Source: Aspidiotus rigidus (lineage: Eukaryota; Arthropoda; Insecta; Hemiptera; Diaspididae). Taken from it: a stretch of 64,000 nt of DNA. The DNA lies in contig JAVHKY010000046.1 in NCBI GenBank assembly GCA_035079385.1, positions 1,984,001-2,048,000 on the forward strand. The letters run 5' to 3'. The notes under the pieces were generated by a model, which saw only the letters and a program-made list of their open reading frames with translations, did not search any database and had not been told where the DNA came from. The number at the start of each line of letters is the position of its first letter. Position 1 is the stretch's first letter. Made by a program: the position numbers and the translations under genes. Below, piece by piece: positions 54,201 through 61,492 of the stretch.

Positions 54201-57029
54201 AAAACACACGGACAACAGGTAAAAAAAAGGGTAATTTCCGCTAGCCCATACGCAGTGCGCACCGTGTCTAGACATTGGTTCTTGTATGAGATACCGGATG
54301 TAAAATCCTTTATGTAGGTGTTTTTAAAACTGTGAATAAAATAACTTGCTTAGTATGGAAGTACAGCGAATACTGTAGTCACAAAATTTCCTCCTAAAGA
54401 TCTGGAACCGGGCTCATTCGAAAGGAAATTACAGGGGCTACAATTTTTGTTCTCTTCAATTTTTCATAAAAATGAGTTATACTCGAGTTATCACAATAAT
54501 TCAATTCTCGAAACTGCGCCACTCAACGCGCCTAGGTCTAACGTACATGGCAAGCTACACCACCACGTTTTTTTATATTGAAAAAAGTCATTGTTTTCGC
54601 CCTTTTTTGAAATTACTCAGCACCTCCCCGTCAAATTTTTATTTTTATGAGTCTATGTGCTGCTCTGGGATGAGGACAATATATCCTGAAAGTTTGAAAG
54701 CGATCGGCCCAGTAGTTCTCGAGTTATAAACGGACAGGAGGACGGACAGACAGACAAACTTTCTGCTTTATATATTAGAGAGAAGAAGAGATACTATTAT
54801 TTTCCGCATCAGTTTACAGAATATTACGAATGCTACGTTCCTAACGTCGTTAATACGGCATTTTCCCGAGCAAGAAAATGTCCTGCAAACGTTGTTTTCC
54901 TCTCATCTTAAATTAAAATTCTTGTACCTACAAAGTTAATTCAGCCTAGGGTATCTGATGAATGATGGGTCTGATGAAATTTCGTTCGATCTTGAACCTC
55001 TTTCTCGTAATTGTTGAGTGAAACAGTTTCGATCCAAGAAAAACATTTCTTTATGTATCAGAAATAACTGCAGCGTAATCATTCTATGAGGTTCGTGTGG
55101 GCGTGTTGGATACTCGACTCTCAGTTTAAAAAAATATTATTATTAGGCCAATGAGTATTGTTTTTAACCAGCCGTGACGTGTTTATTCTGTCATTATTGT
55201 AGAAACCGAACTATTGCTTCTTAGTATAGGCAAGCTGGTACTGGCTTCACAGTTTTCATGTTCAAACAGATTCAATAGCGATAACAACAAGAACAAAACC
55301 ACAAACGAGCGACGCGCTACGTATCATGTAAGTGTAATTCTGAACAAGCGTATGCGGAAACACACGTTATTCGAAATCACCCTATAAGTACTTCTCGCTT
55401 CAAATAAGTACCAATATTTCTTTTCTGGGTTGTTTGTTTTGAGAATTATTAAATTAAATACTTGGACACCAATGATTGCAAAGTTAGAGAAAGACGATAT
55501 CTATTGGTATGATGAAATAGACTCGTATAAAATAGAAATTAATGAAGAAGGTGACGCCAAAAAGATGAAAAATATTTAGCTACAGTTAACATTGAAGGAA
55601 AGCCGTTAAAATTTGAAGTCAATTCTGCATATTATAGAGTTACGATTATTCTGATGAAAGATTTAGAGAAAAGCAAAATAGAAATGAAGTCTAATTTAAA
55701 TTATATAATCGCGGTTTAGTGTATTGGAGAGGCATTGCTCAAGTTTTAGTATTTTATAAGAGACTAGCGGTTGGCAGCGCGCCTCCGGCGCGCCTGACCG
55801 CCAGCTGTGTGTTGAGTAGATATCAGTGTTTTGTAAATATTTCGATTTTAACGGTAAGAGCTGAGTTGACAGGTAAGGGCTGTATTGCAGCAAAAAACGG
55901 ACTAATTCATGAACCGTCGCAATGATTAAGGAAATAGATGGACAGTAGGTAAAAAGCCTGCCATATCCCCGAAGCATTACATCAGTCTGTGTAGAGGCAT
56001 GAGACGAACTCAGTCGTTTCCTATATGAGAAAACGGATGTAATTTTCTTAATTCTTTCTCGAACCCAGTACCTTTTCTTAGGTAGTTTCAAACTCGGACG
56101 ACGATATTTACCTAATGTATAGTCACAAAAGAAGAGCAAATTTTCAAGAAATTATTTTACATAAACGTCTCCTTTCAAAATCGAAAATTGGATACGTAAA
56201 ACTCGAATAGTCTCTGTAGATTCATCCAGAGCAACCGGTTTAAATGCTCTCTCTCTGTAAACACAATGATCTTAAATACGCATCAGTCAAAATACCAATA
56301 GTTCCAAAATTTCCTCCTAAAAATCTGGAATTGGGCTCATTCGAAAGGAAATTAAAGGGGCAACAATTTTTGTTCTCTTCAATTTTTCATAAAAATGAGT
56401 AAAACTCGAGTTATCACCATAACTTAATTTTTATAACTGCGCCGCTCAACGCGTTTGAACGGTAACGTAACGTTGGAACAACGCGTTCGCGTTTGATGGC
56501 AAGCTACACCACCACGTTTTTTTATATTGAAAAAAGTCATTGTTTTCGCCCTTTTTTGAAATTACTCAGCACCTCCCCGTCAAATTTTTATTTTTATGAG
56601 TCTATGTGCTGCTCTGGGATGAGGACAATATATCCTGAAAGTTTGAAAGCGATCGGCCCAGTAGTTCTCGAGTTATAAATGGACAGGAGGACGGACGGAC
56701 AAACTTTCTGCTTTATATATTAGAAGAAGATTAGAAAAAAATATCAAGTTTGTTTGTCATTGAAGAAGACTGTCCACCTATTCTTGGGCGCAAATGGGTT
56801 CGAGCATTGAAAATAAATTTGAAGAAATCGATGAATAATCTACCGCACGAAATAAAAATTGATTCATACAAATTTTTAGTAGAGGAAAAAGAATGTAAAT
56901 TTTGTAGTTGAAGGCTTTGATTGCCAAAAACCGTAAACCACAAAATTTAGATTATATGTCACGGAAAAATCAAATTTATTTGAAAAAGTATAGTCTCACC
57001 TATGTATAAAACTAATATTCAAAAGTTGT

Positions 57030-57061
<32 letters not shown>

Positions 57062-59005
57062 AAAGAAAAAAAAATGTTGCGATGAGAAGAAGGAAAGAGG
57101 ACAAAATATATATCAAATTAAAATTTATTTATTGAATTCATTACCGGTTTGAAATTATGCATGTTTATTTTCATTTTAGTTAGGCGGGAGAGAGCCCTAT
57201 AATAATGAGTGAGGACATGGATCACCATATTTAATTTTTATGTCATCATTAATCCTTGCAGTTCCCTACTAGGGCGAAAAATTAATACAATTGGTGGAAC
57301 TATTTTGTATCATTTAAAAGCACTATGTTTTGCATTTTACTTTGGCACTGACACCTGTATTCTAAAACAAATTCTAGTAGTTCTCTTATAATTTTCAAAA
57401 TGTGTTAAACTGTTATCAGTCATTGAAATAAAGAAGTCTGAAGATGAATAATGACGTAACGACTAAATATGGCAGCCCACGTCCTCTCTCGTTATTATAG
57501 GGCTCTAGTTAGGCTACCCTATTATGATATTTAAATGTATGTAGCTACCCGTATTGGGGAAAACGAGAAAAAGAGATTCTGCCACCAAGATAATATTGTA
57601 GAATTTAAATATTTATTATTTTTTTTTTTTCAATTCTCATATTTTAACGTTGTTGTAAATTTTTGTCAAGTGAGGGAGACTGTTGTATATTGTACACATA
57701 TCATTTATCAGTTGTGTATTAAACGCAAGAAATGAAAGGCGTCGTGTTGTTTGACCTTACTACAACAAGGAGTTAGCCTGAAAAACAGATATTAGCTTAA
57801 GTGAGCAGAGCGATATATAAAAACATACAATATGATCTTAATTTAATTGGCTCTGCCAAAAACTCAATTGATCAATCGCTACAGAAATTATAAAATTCTT
57901 TTTCTGAATAATTCACATAGTTGGAAACTATTTTTAGCTAGGGTATGGTTCATGGAAGTAAGGTACTTAAAATGGGGAGAAGACAGGGGAGCTTTATCCT
58001 CTTAAATAGGGAATGGTTAAGGAGTGAGAAAGTTAACGCCAGCTGGAACCGATAGGGGCTTTTCTTTCTTTTTTTAGAGACAGAGGACCTCACAGAAATT
58101 TGGTCCCACGGCCAACAAAAGCTAGATCCTGCCCTGCCAAAGCTATGAATACGCTATTCATTGTGTGTTCTAGAAAAAGTTTCAGGATTTCAGACAGATC
58201 ACCAATGCAGGAGGGAGAGAGAGAGAAAGAGAGAGGGGGGAATCTCCAAGAAAAGAAAAAATCGATTTCGCTTCTATTTACTCAAGAATTTAAAATGGTT
58301 AAATTTGGCCAACAATGGTCACAAGGAAACACGGGAAGGATGAAGCGGAGAGATTTAAGGAAGATTAACAAAAAAAGAGAGGTGAGTAGGAAGCTTAAAA
58401 GGAAAGAACGACTTAGATAAATTTTTATTTTACCCTAAGTCTTAATTTTTCATTCAACTTATTCTTTTTACAGCTAAATTCACATAGAATTTGAATCAAC
58501 ACTTACAAAAGAATATCTAAATGATTGTTCTCGGCAGCCCAAACGAGAGATGTCCAACCACCATCGTCAACGACGTTTACGTAATCACTGGGTGTCAGAG
58601 AGTAAGATAGCAAATAAAAGCAACCTTCTAGATTGCCTCCTTTGGCGGACACGTGTAGAGCCGTCATTCCATCCTTACCCTAGTGCAGCAGTGATAGAAT
58701 AAAACCATACAATGAAAACAGGTGCAACATCAAACATATCAACTCTTTAAAAAAAATTTCATCAAACGGTTTTACCTTGAATAATAAATTTGCTCCAGCT
58801 TTGATGAGATAATTCAACACTTCATTTTGACCGTTCATGGCCGCTAACATGATTGGTGTATTTTGTTCTTTATCTAAAACGTCTAACTGCGCCCCCGCTT
58901 GTCGAAGGATATGTACAACAGTTAAATATCCTTTTGCACTAGCCGCATGTAATACGGTACCCATTACCAATTCACGATACAAATGATTAGGATTCAGTCC
59001 ATGAG
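33063..59005 (-). CDS. EHMT: G9a/GLP-type histone H3K9 methyltransferase, 3' ten exons
   Basis: Writes mono- and dimethyl H3K9 in the nucleus. Exons in transcript order are 58776-59005, 58507-58679, 34858-35016, 34419-34628, 34199-34343, 33997-34108, 33746-33917, 33580-33658, 33320-33495 and 33063-33204. All introns are GT-AG, and the joined frame gives 531 residues plus stop. The order is ankyrin repeats ([57 protein letters not shown]), pre-SET zinc-binding cysteines ([26 protein letters not shown]), SET ([33 protein letters not shown]) and post-SET ([10 protein letters not shown]). The [10 protein letters not shown] and FDYG motifs of the active site are intact. A 23.5-kb TE-filled intron splits the ankyrin region. 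The 5' exons lie beyond the window or were not recognised. Confidence 0.95.
33320..33495 (-). CDS. EHMT: EHMT exon, SET core
   Basis: Encodes [20 protein letters not shown] then [20 protein letters not shown] and [19 protein letters not shown]. The RFINHSCxPN motif forms part of the SAM and lysine site. Donor GTACAT. Confidence 0.95.
33580..33658 (-). CDS. EHMT: EHMT exon, SET
   Basis: Encodes [20 protein letters not shown] then FDLDNK, a 79-base exon joined by split codon GA/A to the exon before it. Confidence 0.93.
33746..33917 (-). CDS. EHMT: EHMT exon, end of pre-SET and start of SET
   Basis: Encodes [40 protein letters not shown] and [17 protein letters not shown]. It carries the last pre-SET cysteines and the GWGV turn. 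Confidence 0.95.
33997..34108 (-). CDS. EHMT: EHMT exon, pre-SET
   Basis: Encodes [20 protein letters not shown] then [17 protein letters not shown]. The cysteine cluster matches the pre-SET triangular zinc cluster. Confidence 0.93.
34199..34343 (-). CDS. EHMT: EHMT exon, start of pre-SET
   Basis: Encodes [40 protein letters not shown] and DRTITSLR, the segment between ankyrin repeats and pre-SET in G9a/GLP. Confidence 0.93.
34419..34628 (-). CDS. EHMT: EHMT exon, last ankyrin repeat
   Basis: Encodes [36 protein letters not shown] and a linker ending [11 protein letters not shown]. Compared with the family pattern, the GxTPL of the repeat is altered to AGLLAL. Confidence 0.9.
34858..35016 (-). 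CDS. EHMT: EHMT exon, ankyrin repeat
   Basis: Encodes [40 protein letters not shown] and [13 protein letters not shown]. The [12 protein letters not shown] region corresponds to the G9a/GLP repeats known to bind methylated H3K9. The acceptor is across the 23.5-kb intron from 58507. Confidence 0.93.
35017..35365. other. EHMT intron, no gene seen
   Basis: Start of the 23.5-kb intron as read on the plus strand; a poly-A run lies near 35317. Confidence 0.5.
35366..36903 (+). mobile_element. diverged Helitron, copy 5 (opposite orientation)
   Basis: Begins A/TCTAATATATAAAATAGAA, matching the 5' end of copies 1-4. It retains the AACCGGTTGCTC and TTTTTACCTACTGTCCATC landmarks of copy 4. It ends near GGTCAGGCGCGACGCCAACTG, a decayed version of the 3' hairpin. 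It is about 1.54 kb, longer than the 0.96-kb copies and nearer in structure to copy 4, so it represents an older or longer family member. No Rep/helicase ORF was found. Confidence 0.7.
36904..38366. other. EHMT intron, no recognised gene
   Basis: AT-rich. A tRNA B-box-like GGTTCGGATCC lies on the minus strand at 37284-37294 without a matching A box. The frame 37843-38034 contains [20 protein letters not shown] but is unrecognised. Confidence 0.45.
38367..38660 (-). pseudogene. PLE 5' segment: terminal-repeat end and ORF start
   Basis: On the minus strand, TTTTAACAAGGAACCTGTTC (38652-38633) is the PLE-type terminal motif. It is followed 38 bases later by an ORF (38603-38367) starting [20 protein letters not shown] and containing [20 protein letters not shown]. 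The layout, terminal repeat then a basic, leucine-rich coding start, fits the 5' part of a Penelope-like element. The family call rests mainly on the terminal motif shared with 43142 and 62800. Confidence 0.35.
39118..39131. repeat. 14-bp target duplication, left
   Basis: AGGATTCTTTTCGA, repeated at 40250-40263 and flanking the PLE insertion inside the MULE gene. Confidence 0.85.
39167..40250 (+). mobile_element. Penelope-like element, 5'-truncated, with inverted terminal repeats
   Basis: 163-bp inverted repeats (39167-39329 and 40088-40250) enclose coding sequence for the end of a PLE reverse transcriptase and a GIY-YIG endonuclease. A 14-bp target duplication brackets the insertion, with 35 extra bases (39132-39166) between the left duplication and the left repeat. 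PLEs are known for variable terminal-repeat arrangements and for 5' truncation. The stop codon of the ORF is directly at the inner edge of the right repeat. Confidence 0.8.
39325..40086 (+). CDS. PLE reverse transcriptase end plus GIY-YIG endonuclease
   Basis: The open frame begins at the left repeat edge: [20 protein letters not shown] is the usual block after the PLE reverse transcriptase. A linker follows and then the endonuclease, with [20 protein letters not shown] (CxxC and the G-Y-I-G/E-T-G-R core), [35 protein letters not shown] and a C-terminal tail. The first ATG is at 39397, but the homology starts earlier, showing truncation. The catalytic-type R in ETGRQLKIR and E in LEHIEII are present. 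Confidence 0.85.
   Translation, partial: TSVHGRSFCPVAHKSAAFNSFVHRLTSIPLGQTAFQRELSTIKHLARVNEVSIDIDLMVRRKLTRKCLDSTTSLPRNPTLESRKRWIRLPFLGKFSSKLGSVLRPFGFRPAYYNLNTVKSLFVKLKDPIPLLEKSGVYKVNCNDCKGIYIGETGRQLKIRIDEHKKAWEKKKLGESAFADHLITSGHCYKEGSETLLHRENSYFKRTALEHIEIIRHLNNDSLNVLNRYIPDEGLIELVYEYDSHRDDSLVQS
40264..40605 (+). pseudogene. MULE transposase, right half
   Basis: Continuation of the MULE frame after the [57 protein letters not shown], then a stop, then [20 protein letters not shown]. It is decayed. Confidence 0.6.
40606..43139. other. EHMT intron, no recognised gene
   Basis: Contains a GAAA microsatellite near 40708-40735. A set of minus-strand frames (41638-41823, 41846-42148, 42748-43020) with protein-like composition (such as [20 protein letters not shown]) could be pieces of one decayed gene, but no domain was recognised. 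Confidence 0.35.
43140..43510 (+). repeat. PLE-type terminal repeat with degenerate 45-bp units
   Basis: Begins TTTTAACAGGGAACCTGTTC, has about three diverged units of the 45-bp motif (ATTTCGACTC, CATATATG), and ends with CATAAAACAGATTCCCTGCG and CTTCGTTAAGGAAGGCGTCA. The same outline is at 62795-63300. Confidence 0.65.
43511..44679. other. EHMT intron; cysteine-rich frame and spaced repeats
   Basis: The plus-strand frame 43618-43902 includes [20 protein letters not shown] then CEIRKVC, faintly like the zinc-binding tail of piggyBac transposases, but this is not secure. The word TTCTCATTCCCCTGT (with variants) occurs near 43979, 44194, 44391 and 44547. Confidence 0.3.
44680..45075. repeat. 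foldback with about 125-bp arms
   Basis: Left arm about 44700-44825 and right arm about 44948-45070 are imperfect reverse complements (CGACTTTTTTGAGCCG against CGGCTCAAAAAAGTCG). It is MITE-like and non-coding. Confidence 0.75.
45195..46040 (+). pseudogene. PIN-like / CxC repeat-protein pseudogene
   Basis: Plus-strand pieces in shifting frames: [20 protein letters not shown] (the VVVGEDxDLLVLL block of a PIN-like nuclease fold), [12 protein letters not shown] (normally HAxTGCDTTSA), HEALPPTEY, then [22 protein letters not shown] and [18 protein letters not shown]. These blocks, in this order, are the landmarks of a protein found in many copies in arthropod and other invertebrate genomes. The frame is broken several times, so it is a pseudogene. 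Whether the family is a transposon gene is not known to me. Confidence 0.6.
46041..46667. other. EHMT intron; short relic
   Basis: On the minus strand near 46480-46330 the peptide [20 protein letters not shown] can be read, similar to AT-hook-type tails of MULE-like proteins. An imperfect GACGATGCTTCAAG repeat lies at 46545-46590. No intact gene is seen. Confidence 0.35.
46668..47630 (-). mobile_element. non-autonomous Helitron, copy 2
   Basis: Minus-strand 5' end A/TCTTCTTCTTCTAATATATA at 47630 and 3' hairpin plus CTAG/T at 46668. It is near-identical to copy 3, whereas copy 1 shows more differences. 963 bp, no transposition gene. It is in the EHMT intron and in the same orientation as EHMT. 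Confidence 0.87.
47631..49719. other. EHMT intron; unrecognised minus-strand frames
   Basis: No secure gene. Minus-strand frames at 48295-48510, 48574-48870 and 48969-49172 may be parts of one decayed TE protein (see the separate entry for 48574-48870). Confidence 0.4.
48574..48870 (-). pseudogene. hypothetical TE-protein fragment
   Basis: A 98-codon frame with [20 protein letters not shown], then [20 protein letters not shown] and [13 protein letters not shown]. The arrangement (L-Y-x-x-S-x-F-x-x-G-S-R-x-L, W-x-x-I-x-x-x-L, L-N-R-x-N) recurs at the start of uncharacterised transposon-associated proteins in insects. The function is unknown. Confidence 0.3.
49720..50336 (+). pseudogene. LINE remnant: RNase H region
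   Basis: Downstream of a C-run (49708-49719), plus-strand translation in broken frames gives [20 protein letters not shown], then [20 protein letters not shown] and [20 protein letters not shown]. These match the TDGSK, AELxAIxxCL and DSLSxLxAIxNP landmarks of the RNase H domain of Jockey/R1-type LINEs. The catalytic E (AEL changed to AKL) and D (SDS changed to CES) are altered and frames are interrupted, so it is inactive. Confidence 0.65.
50337..51012. repeat. EHMT intron with a hairpin
   Basis: Inverted pair AAAATAAGCGATTAAC (50737-50752) and GTTAATCGCTTATTTT (50815-50830). ATTTTAATTTAAGATGAGAG (50851-50870) recurs inverted near 54898-54920, so an old element may span or flank that interval. 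Confidence 0.5.
51013..53029 (-). mobile_element. internally deleted Gypsy-type LTR retrotransposon
   Basis: Two 133-bp copies that look identical (51013-51145 and 52897-53029) flank, on the minus strand, the integrase end of a Gypsy pol. The minus-strand repeat begins TGTAACCGAAAATC. Gag, protease and reverse transcriptase are gone: the upstream repeat joins directly to the VDALSRNP segment at the end of RNase H. The true LTR may be longer than the 133 bp shared. Identity of the repeats suggests a recent insertion or recent conversion. Confidence 0.75.
51658..52897 (-). pseudogene. Gypsy pol C-terminal part: integrase
   Basis: Open frame from [10 protein letters not shown] to the stop at 51658. 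It has the HHCC zinc region ([20 protein letters not shown] through NACLPCLF) and the DDE core: D in [10 protein letters not shown] in [10 protein letters not shown] in [13 protein letters not shown]. The C-terminal block [20 protein letters not shown] followed by [10 protein letters not shown] is the usual Gypsy integrase tail. The frame is intact across about 410 codons. The open frame continues upstream to 53127 through LTR and flank, which is not natural coding sequence. Confidence 0.85.
53030..53259. other. no gene seen
   Basis: Unique-looking sequence between the Gypsy and the SINE. Confidence 0.4.
53260..53525 (+). mobile_element. tRNA-derived SINE
   Basis: The tRNA-like head has A box TGGCCGAATGG (53266-53276) and B box GGTTCGATCCC (53310-53320), a good match to RNA polymerase III internal promoters; the spacing and sequence resemble tRNA-Ser/Leu-type heads. 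The tRNA-unrelated body is a GAAGG/GAAAGAAGG-rich tract with about 30-base internal repeats, ending near AAATAAACCTTTTTTC. No tRNA fold could be completed, so it is not a functional tRNA. Confidence 0.75.
53699..53820. repeat. foldback beside Helitron copy 3
   Basis: TTACAATACAAGAGGGTAAGTGACC (first 20: TTACAATACAAGAGGGTAAG) at 53699-53723 is inverted near 53794-53818. The loop is about 70 bases. The Helitron CTAG end lies two bases further on. Confidence 0.75.
53822..54791 (-). mobile_element. non-autonomous Helitron, copy 3
   Basis: Minus-strand 5' end A/TCTCTTCTTCTCTCTAATAT at 54791 and 3' hairpin plus CTAG/T at 53822. It is almost identical to copy 2 over the body; the main differences are in the (TCT)n-type 5' tract and one CAGA repeat near 54748. 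Confidence 0.87.
54792..55439. other. EHMT intron, no recognised gene
   Basis: Contains the inverted partner (about 54893-54920) of the 50851 sequence. Otherwise featureless. Confidence 0.45.
55440..55763 (+). pseudogene. Gypsy-type protease gene, left half
   Basis: Plus-strand translation gives [20 protein letters not shown], then [12 protein letters not shown] and VLVFYKR, the layout of a retroelement aspartic protease. The catalytic D-S/T-G is N-S-A here, so it would be dead. The gene is interrupted by Helitron copy 4 at 55763/56731, and the next block of the same protein is found on the far side. Confidence 0.65.
55764..56730 (-). mobile_element. non-autonomous Helitron, copy 4, inside a Gypsy protease gene
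   Basis: 3' end at 55764 (CTAG, T outside) and 5' end at 56730 (TCTTCTTCTAATATATAAAG, A outside). The middle differs substantially from copies 1-3 (about 55820-56340) and resembles copy 5, while both ends match copies 1-3. It therefore represents a second subfamily sharing termini. Host coding sequence resumes directly on both sides, which fixes the boundaries independently. Confidence 0.88.
56731..56910 (+). pseudogene. Gypsy-type protease gene, right half
   Basis: [20 protein letters not shown] then [18 protein letters not shown], the conserved C-terminal protease block (PxLLGRxWL) before the reverse transcriptase. The frame differs by one step from the left half, so a small indel adds to the Helitron interruption. 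No reverse transcriptase follows. Confidence 0.65.
56911..57185. repeat. (GAAA)n microsatellite and flank
   Basis: GAAA/AAAG repeats at about 57031-57070. Nothing else is recognised. Confidence 0.7.
57186..57506. mobile_element. MITE with 8-bp target duplication
   Basis: Inverted ends AGAGCCCTATAATAATGAGT (57191 on) and its near-complement ending at 57506 (TTATTATAGGGCTCT). AGTTAGGC is duplicated at 57178-57185 and 57507-57514. The 8-bp duplication suits a hAT-type origin. The interior (57209-57391) has a short unrecognised frame. Confidence 0.8.
57507..58506. other. EHMT intron, no recognised gene
   Basis: AT-rich with poly-T near 57620 and a GA-rich tract at 58210-58240. The plus frame 58100-58420 is a lysine/arginine-rich chance ORF. 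Confidence 0.45.
58507..58679 (-). CDS. EHMT: EHMT exon, ankyrin repeats
   Basis: Encodes [40 protein letters not shown] and [17 protein letters not shown], with the split codon TT/A joining to 35016. [14 protein letters not shown] is highly characteristic of EHMT repeats. Confidence 0.93.
58776..59005 (-). CDS. EHMT: EHMT exon, ankyrin repeats (first in window)
   Basis: Encodes [60 protein letters not shown] and [16 protein letters not shown]. Acceptor TTATAG; earlier exons were not confidently identified. Confidence 0.92.
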
Positions 59006-59447
59006 CTATAATAGAACCAAAGAAACAAATGAAATAATACGGTTATTCACCTAAACCACATGAGATCAGTCTAGGAAGAACAGGAATTGTACAGGCAAAA
59101 TCAAAATTAAAATTGGTTTTGAGCGAATTAAAACTTTTTCTTTTTTTTTTTGCCCAGTGGGTATACCTTGGTAGCGGAAAGATTTTTTTATCATTCCGCA
59201 CAGCCCAGGTTGCAGATCTAATCTCATCAAAAAGGAACAGATGCTCTTTTTTAAATAATTTGTCTGTTAAATATTTCATTACAATAATTGTAGTCAGTAT
59301 CACATTAATACCAAAAACATTCTTGGGTGTCACCCCATCATTGGTTGGAAGCGCACTGAAACTATCTAGTGGTACACTCATATGGTTCAGCCTGATTGGC
59401 CGAGATATTTGGGTCAATGGTTGGGCGTTTTGTTGGTGCGTTGCCAT
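59006..59447 (-). other. upstream EHMT intron with an unrecognised ORF
   Basis: The minus-strand frame 59043-59447 starts MATHQQNAQPLTQISRPIRL and contains one hydrophobic stretch (GINVILTTIIVMKYL). It is not recognised; TE origin or chance is possible. A pyrimidine tract plus AG, a 20-base segment and GTGAAT at 59071-59046 could be a microexon (see findings). Confidence 0.3.
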
Positions 59448-59454
59448 TAGTAGC

Positions 59455-59690
59455 AGGACGTCGGCCTAGAGTCAAAAAATCGTAACTCCCAAAATTAGTG
59501 GTTTTGAGTTAATGATGGTTTCTAGTTCTCGTGATGATGATTCATTGTTCTTGTGATTAATTATGCGAAAAATAACAAATTATTTTCCATTTATTGTAAC
59601 CATTCAGTACCACAGAAAGTTGTTTTTTGACTCTCCTGTAAAATTACCATTTTCTTAGATATATGACATTTTGACTCTAGGCCGACGAGG
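59455..59690. repeat. segment with inverted ends
   Basis: CGTCGGCCTAGAGTCAAAA (59459-59477) is inverted at 59669-59687 (TTTTGACTCTAGGCCGACG), giving a TIR-like or hairpin structure of about 230 bp. Confidence 0.65.
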
Positions 59691-60565
59691 ACCTGTTTAA
59701 TCTATCATTATCATCATAACTGTTGTTGTTATTGTTATTACTATTATTTTAAAAAAAAGATACCAATTTTATCAGTTTTTCACTTTTAAAATTCATTATG
59801 AAGTTATTTTATAGAAATGAAAGAAGAAAAAAACTGTTAAAAGAATTGGAAACAATCAAATAGAACAGAAAATCAAACAATGCCATGTCATTAATTACAA
59901 CTCCACACTGAATTTTGAAAGGCAAATATTACGCTACAGAGAACAAGGTATGCAATTTCTGAACAAGCGCTTCGGCGGTCCAAGCCACAGCAAGGACAGC
60001 CATGCAGCGCGAGTTCATCGCTCACTTCCTTCTCATTTAGCTTACGCTAATTTTTGTTTATATGGCAGTTTGCATTAAATTTGTAAGTACCTACTTTGTG
60101 ATTTGTAGCCATAATAATGTTAAGCCCGGTGTACACGAGCGAGTAAAATACTACAAATTACTCGTCGTGAGTAATTTTCAAGTTTTTGAATACGTTCAAA
60201 TTTATTTACGCGTGTACATTCGCTAGCGAATAAAGTCTCAATCACCCCTATTTGCAGGGGTTTAGGTGATGTTTTGTGTGCACGCGGTTTTACCGGTACG
60301 TGTACAACGGATGTTTGTCACCTAGGTACGCAATGGCCAATGCGCGAGCGCGTTTTCTAAGTAACCAGCGCATTTTCCATTCCTTTAGAATAAAACGCAA
60401 TGTTGCGACGCCGTTCAACAAAGCATAAAAAGAACGCGTTTTTATTCATAAGAACCAAAAAAACTACTAAAATTGACATTATAATTATGATCTGATACAA
60501 TCTCAATGGACGGGGTTCTGCTAGCTACAGCTAGTGACAATGCACCAAGAAGACGCCACACCACT
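59691..60565. other. no recognised gene
   Basis: Further EHMT exons were looked for on the minus strand here and not found. The segment from 60122 (AAGCCCGGTGTACACGAGCG) resembles the end of the 1450 MITE, but no matching right end was found. Confidence 0.4.
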
Positions 60566-60940
60566 CTGCCGTATAAAGATAAATTGACGTATATGCAAAA
60601 ACAACAATCACCGAGATGAGGTCTTTCGCGCAATTTGTTATTAGTGTGTTGGTAATAAAGTTCGACGACTACTATCACATTCAAATGCACATAAGTACGT
60701 CAAAAAATTGACATATATAGGTATATGCATCATGATGTGCCGTATCTGGGAATCGAGAACTTGTTGAAGGAAATTAATACTATATTAATTGAATTCTACA
60801 ATTGAAAACTGAAATTAGAGAACAACTATTGTAATCAGATTTTCTTCCAAACACATTTTTTAATTCGTCTTGATACTTTCCATGATCGTTGTTTTTGCAT
60901 AATTATACACTAGGTGCGTCAATATAACTTTGTACGGCAG
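60566..60940. mobile_element. MITE, CTGCCGTACAAAG family, copy 2
   Basis: Ends CTGCCGTATAAAGATAAATT and AATATAACTTTGTACGGCAG, with internal GACGTATATGC shared with copy 1. Confidence 0.82.
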
Positions 60941-61492
60941 CACTGGCCTAGCTCAATTCACATATCTACAATATAACAATCACCAAGACAAAATATGTTG
61001 TGTGTGTCTAAGTAATGAAACTTTGTATTCACCAGTGAACTCAATTCACTAGCATAATATGCAAATAAACCGTGTTCACTAATCACTATCACAGCCCAAT
61101 GTAAATACCTACGAAAATTTATTTGATGAATCTATTTTTTAATATTTTGTACCTGTAGAGCAAGTAATTTGTCGGAGAGAATTATTACCGTCATTAAATT
61201 TTAGATTTAAAACAAACCAAATGGATACCCAACTGATAATTTTTGCTTGGTTTTACCTACTTTTTGTCGGCAACGTATTACGTTAGTAGCATTGCATTGT
61301 ATGTCATAATACCAACCGCGGCCTACAAGGCAATGCCAATAATTATAGAGATGTCACAACTTCGCACTCAAAAATCAGTGAATCATACAGATTCATGTGT
61401 ACATGGACGTTTACGGGAAAAACGAGAAAATCTGAGTATTTTGTTTATTACGCAAATAGGAAGGTGATTGTGGAGAAAATGAAGAGAAGATA
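60941..61492. other. no recognised gene
   Basis: A short plus frame (61243-61467) is mostly hydrophobic at its start, but nothing supports it as a gene. Confidence 0.4.

Noticed and set aside
60122..60360. Second copy of the 1450-1817 MITE
   Set aside because: The left end is only loosely similar and no inverted right end or target duplication was found.
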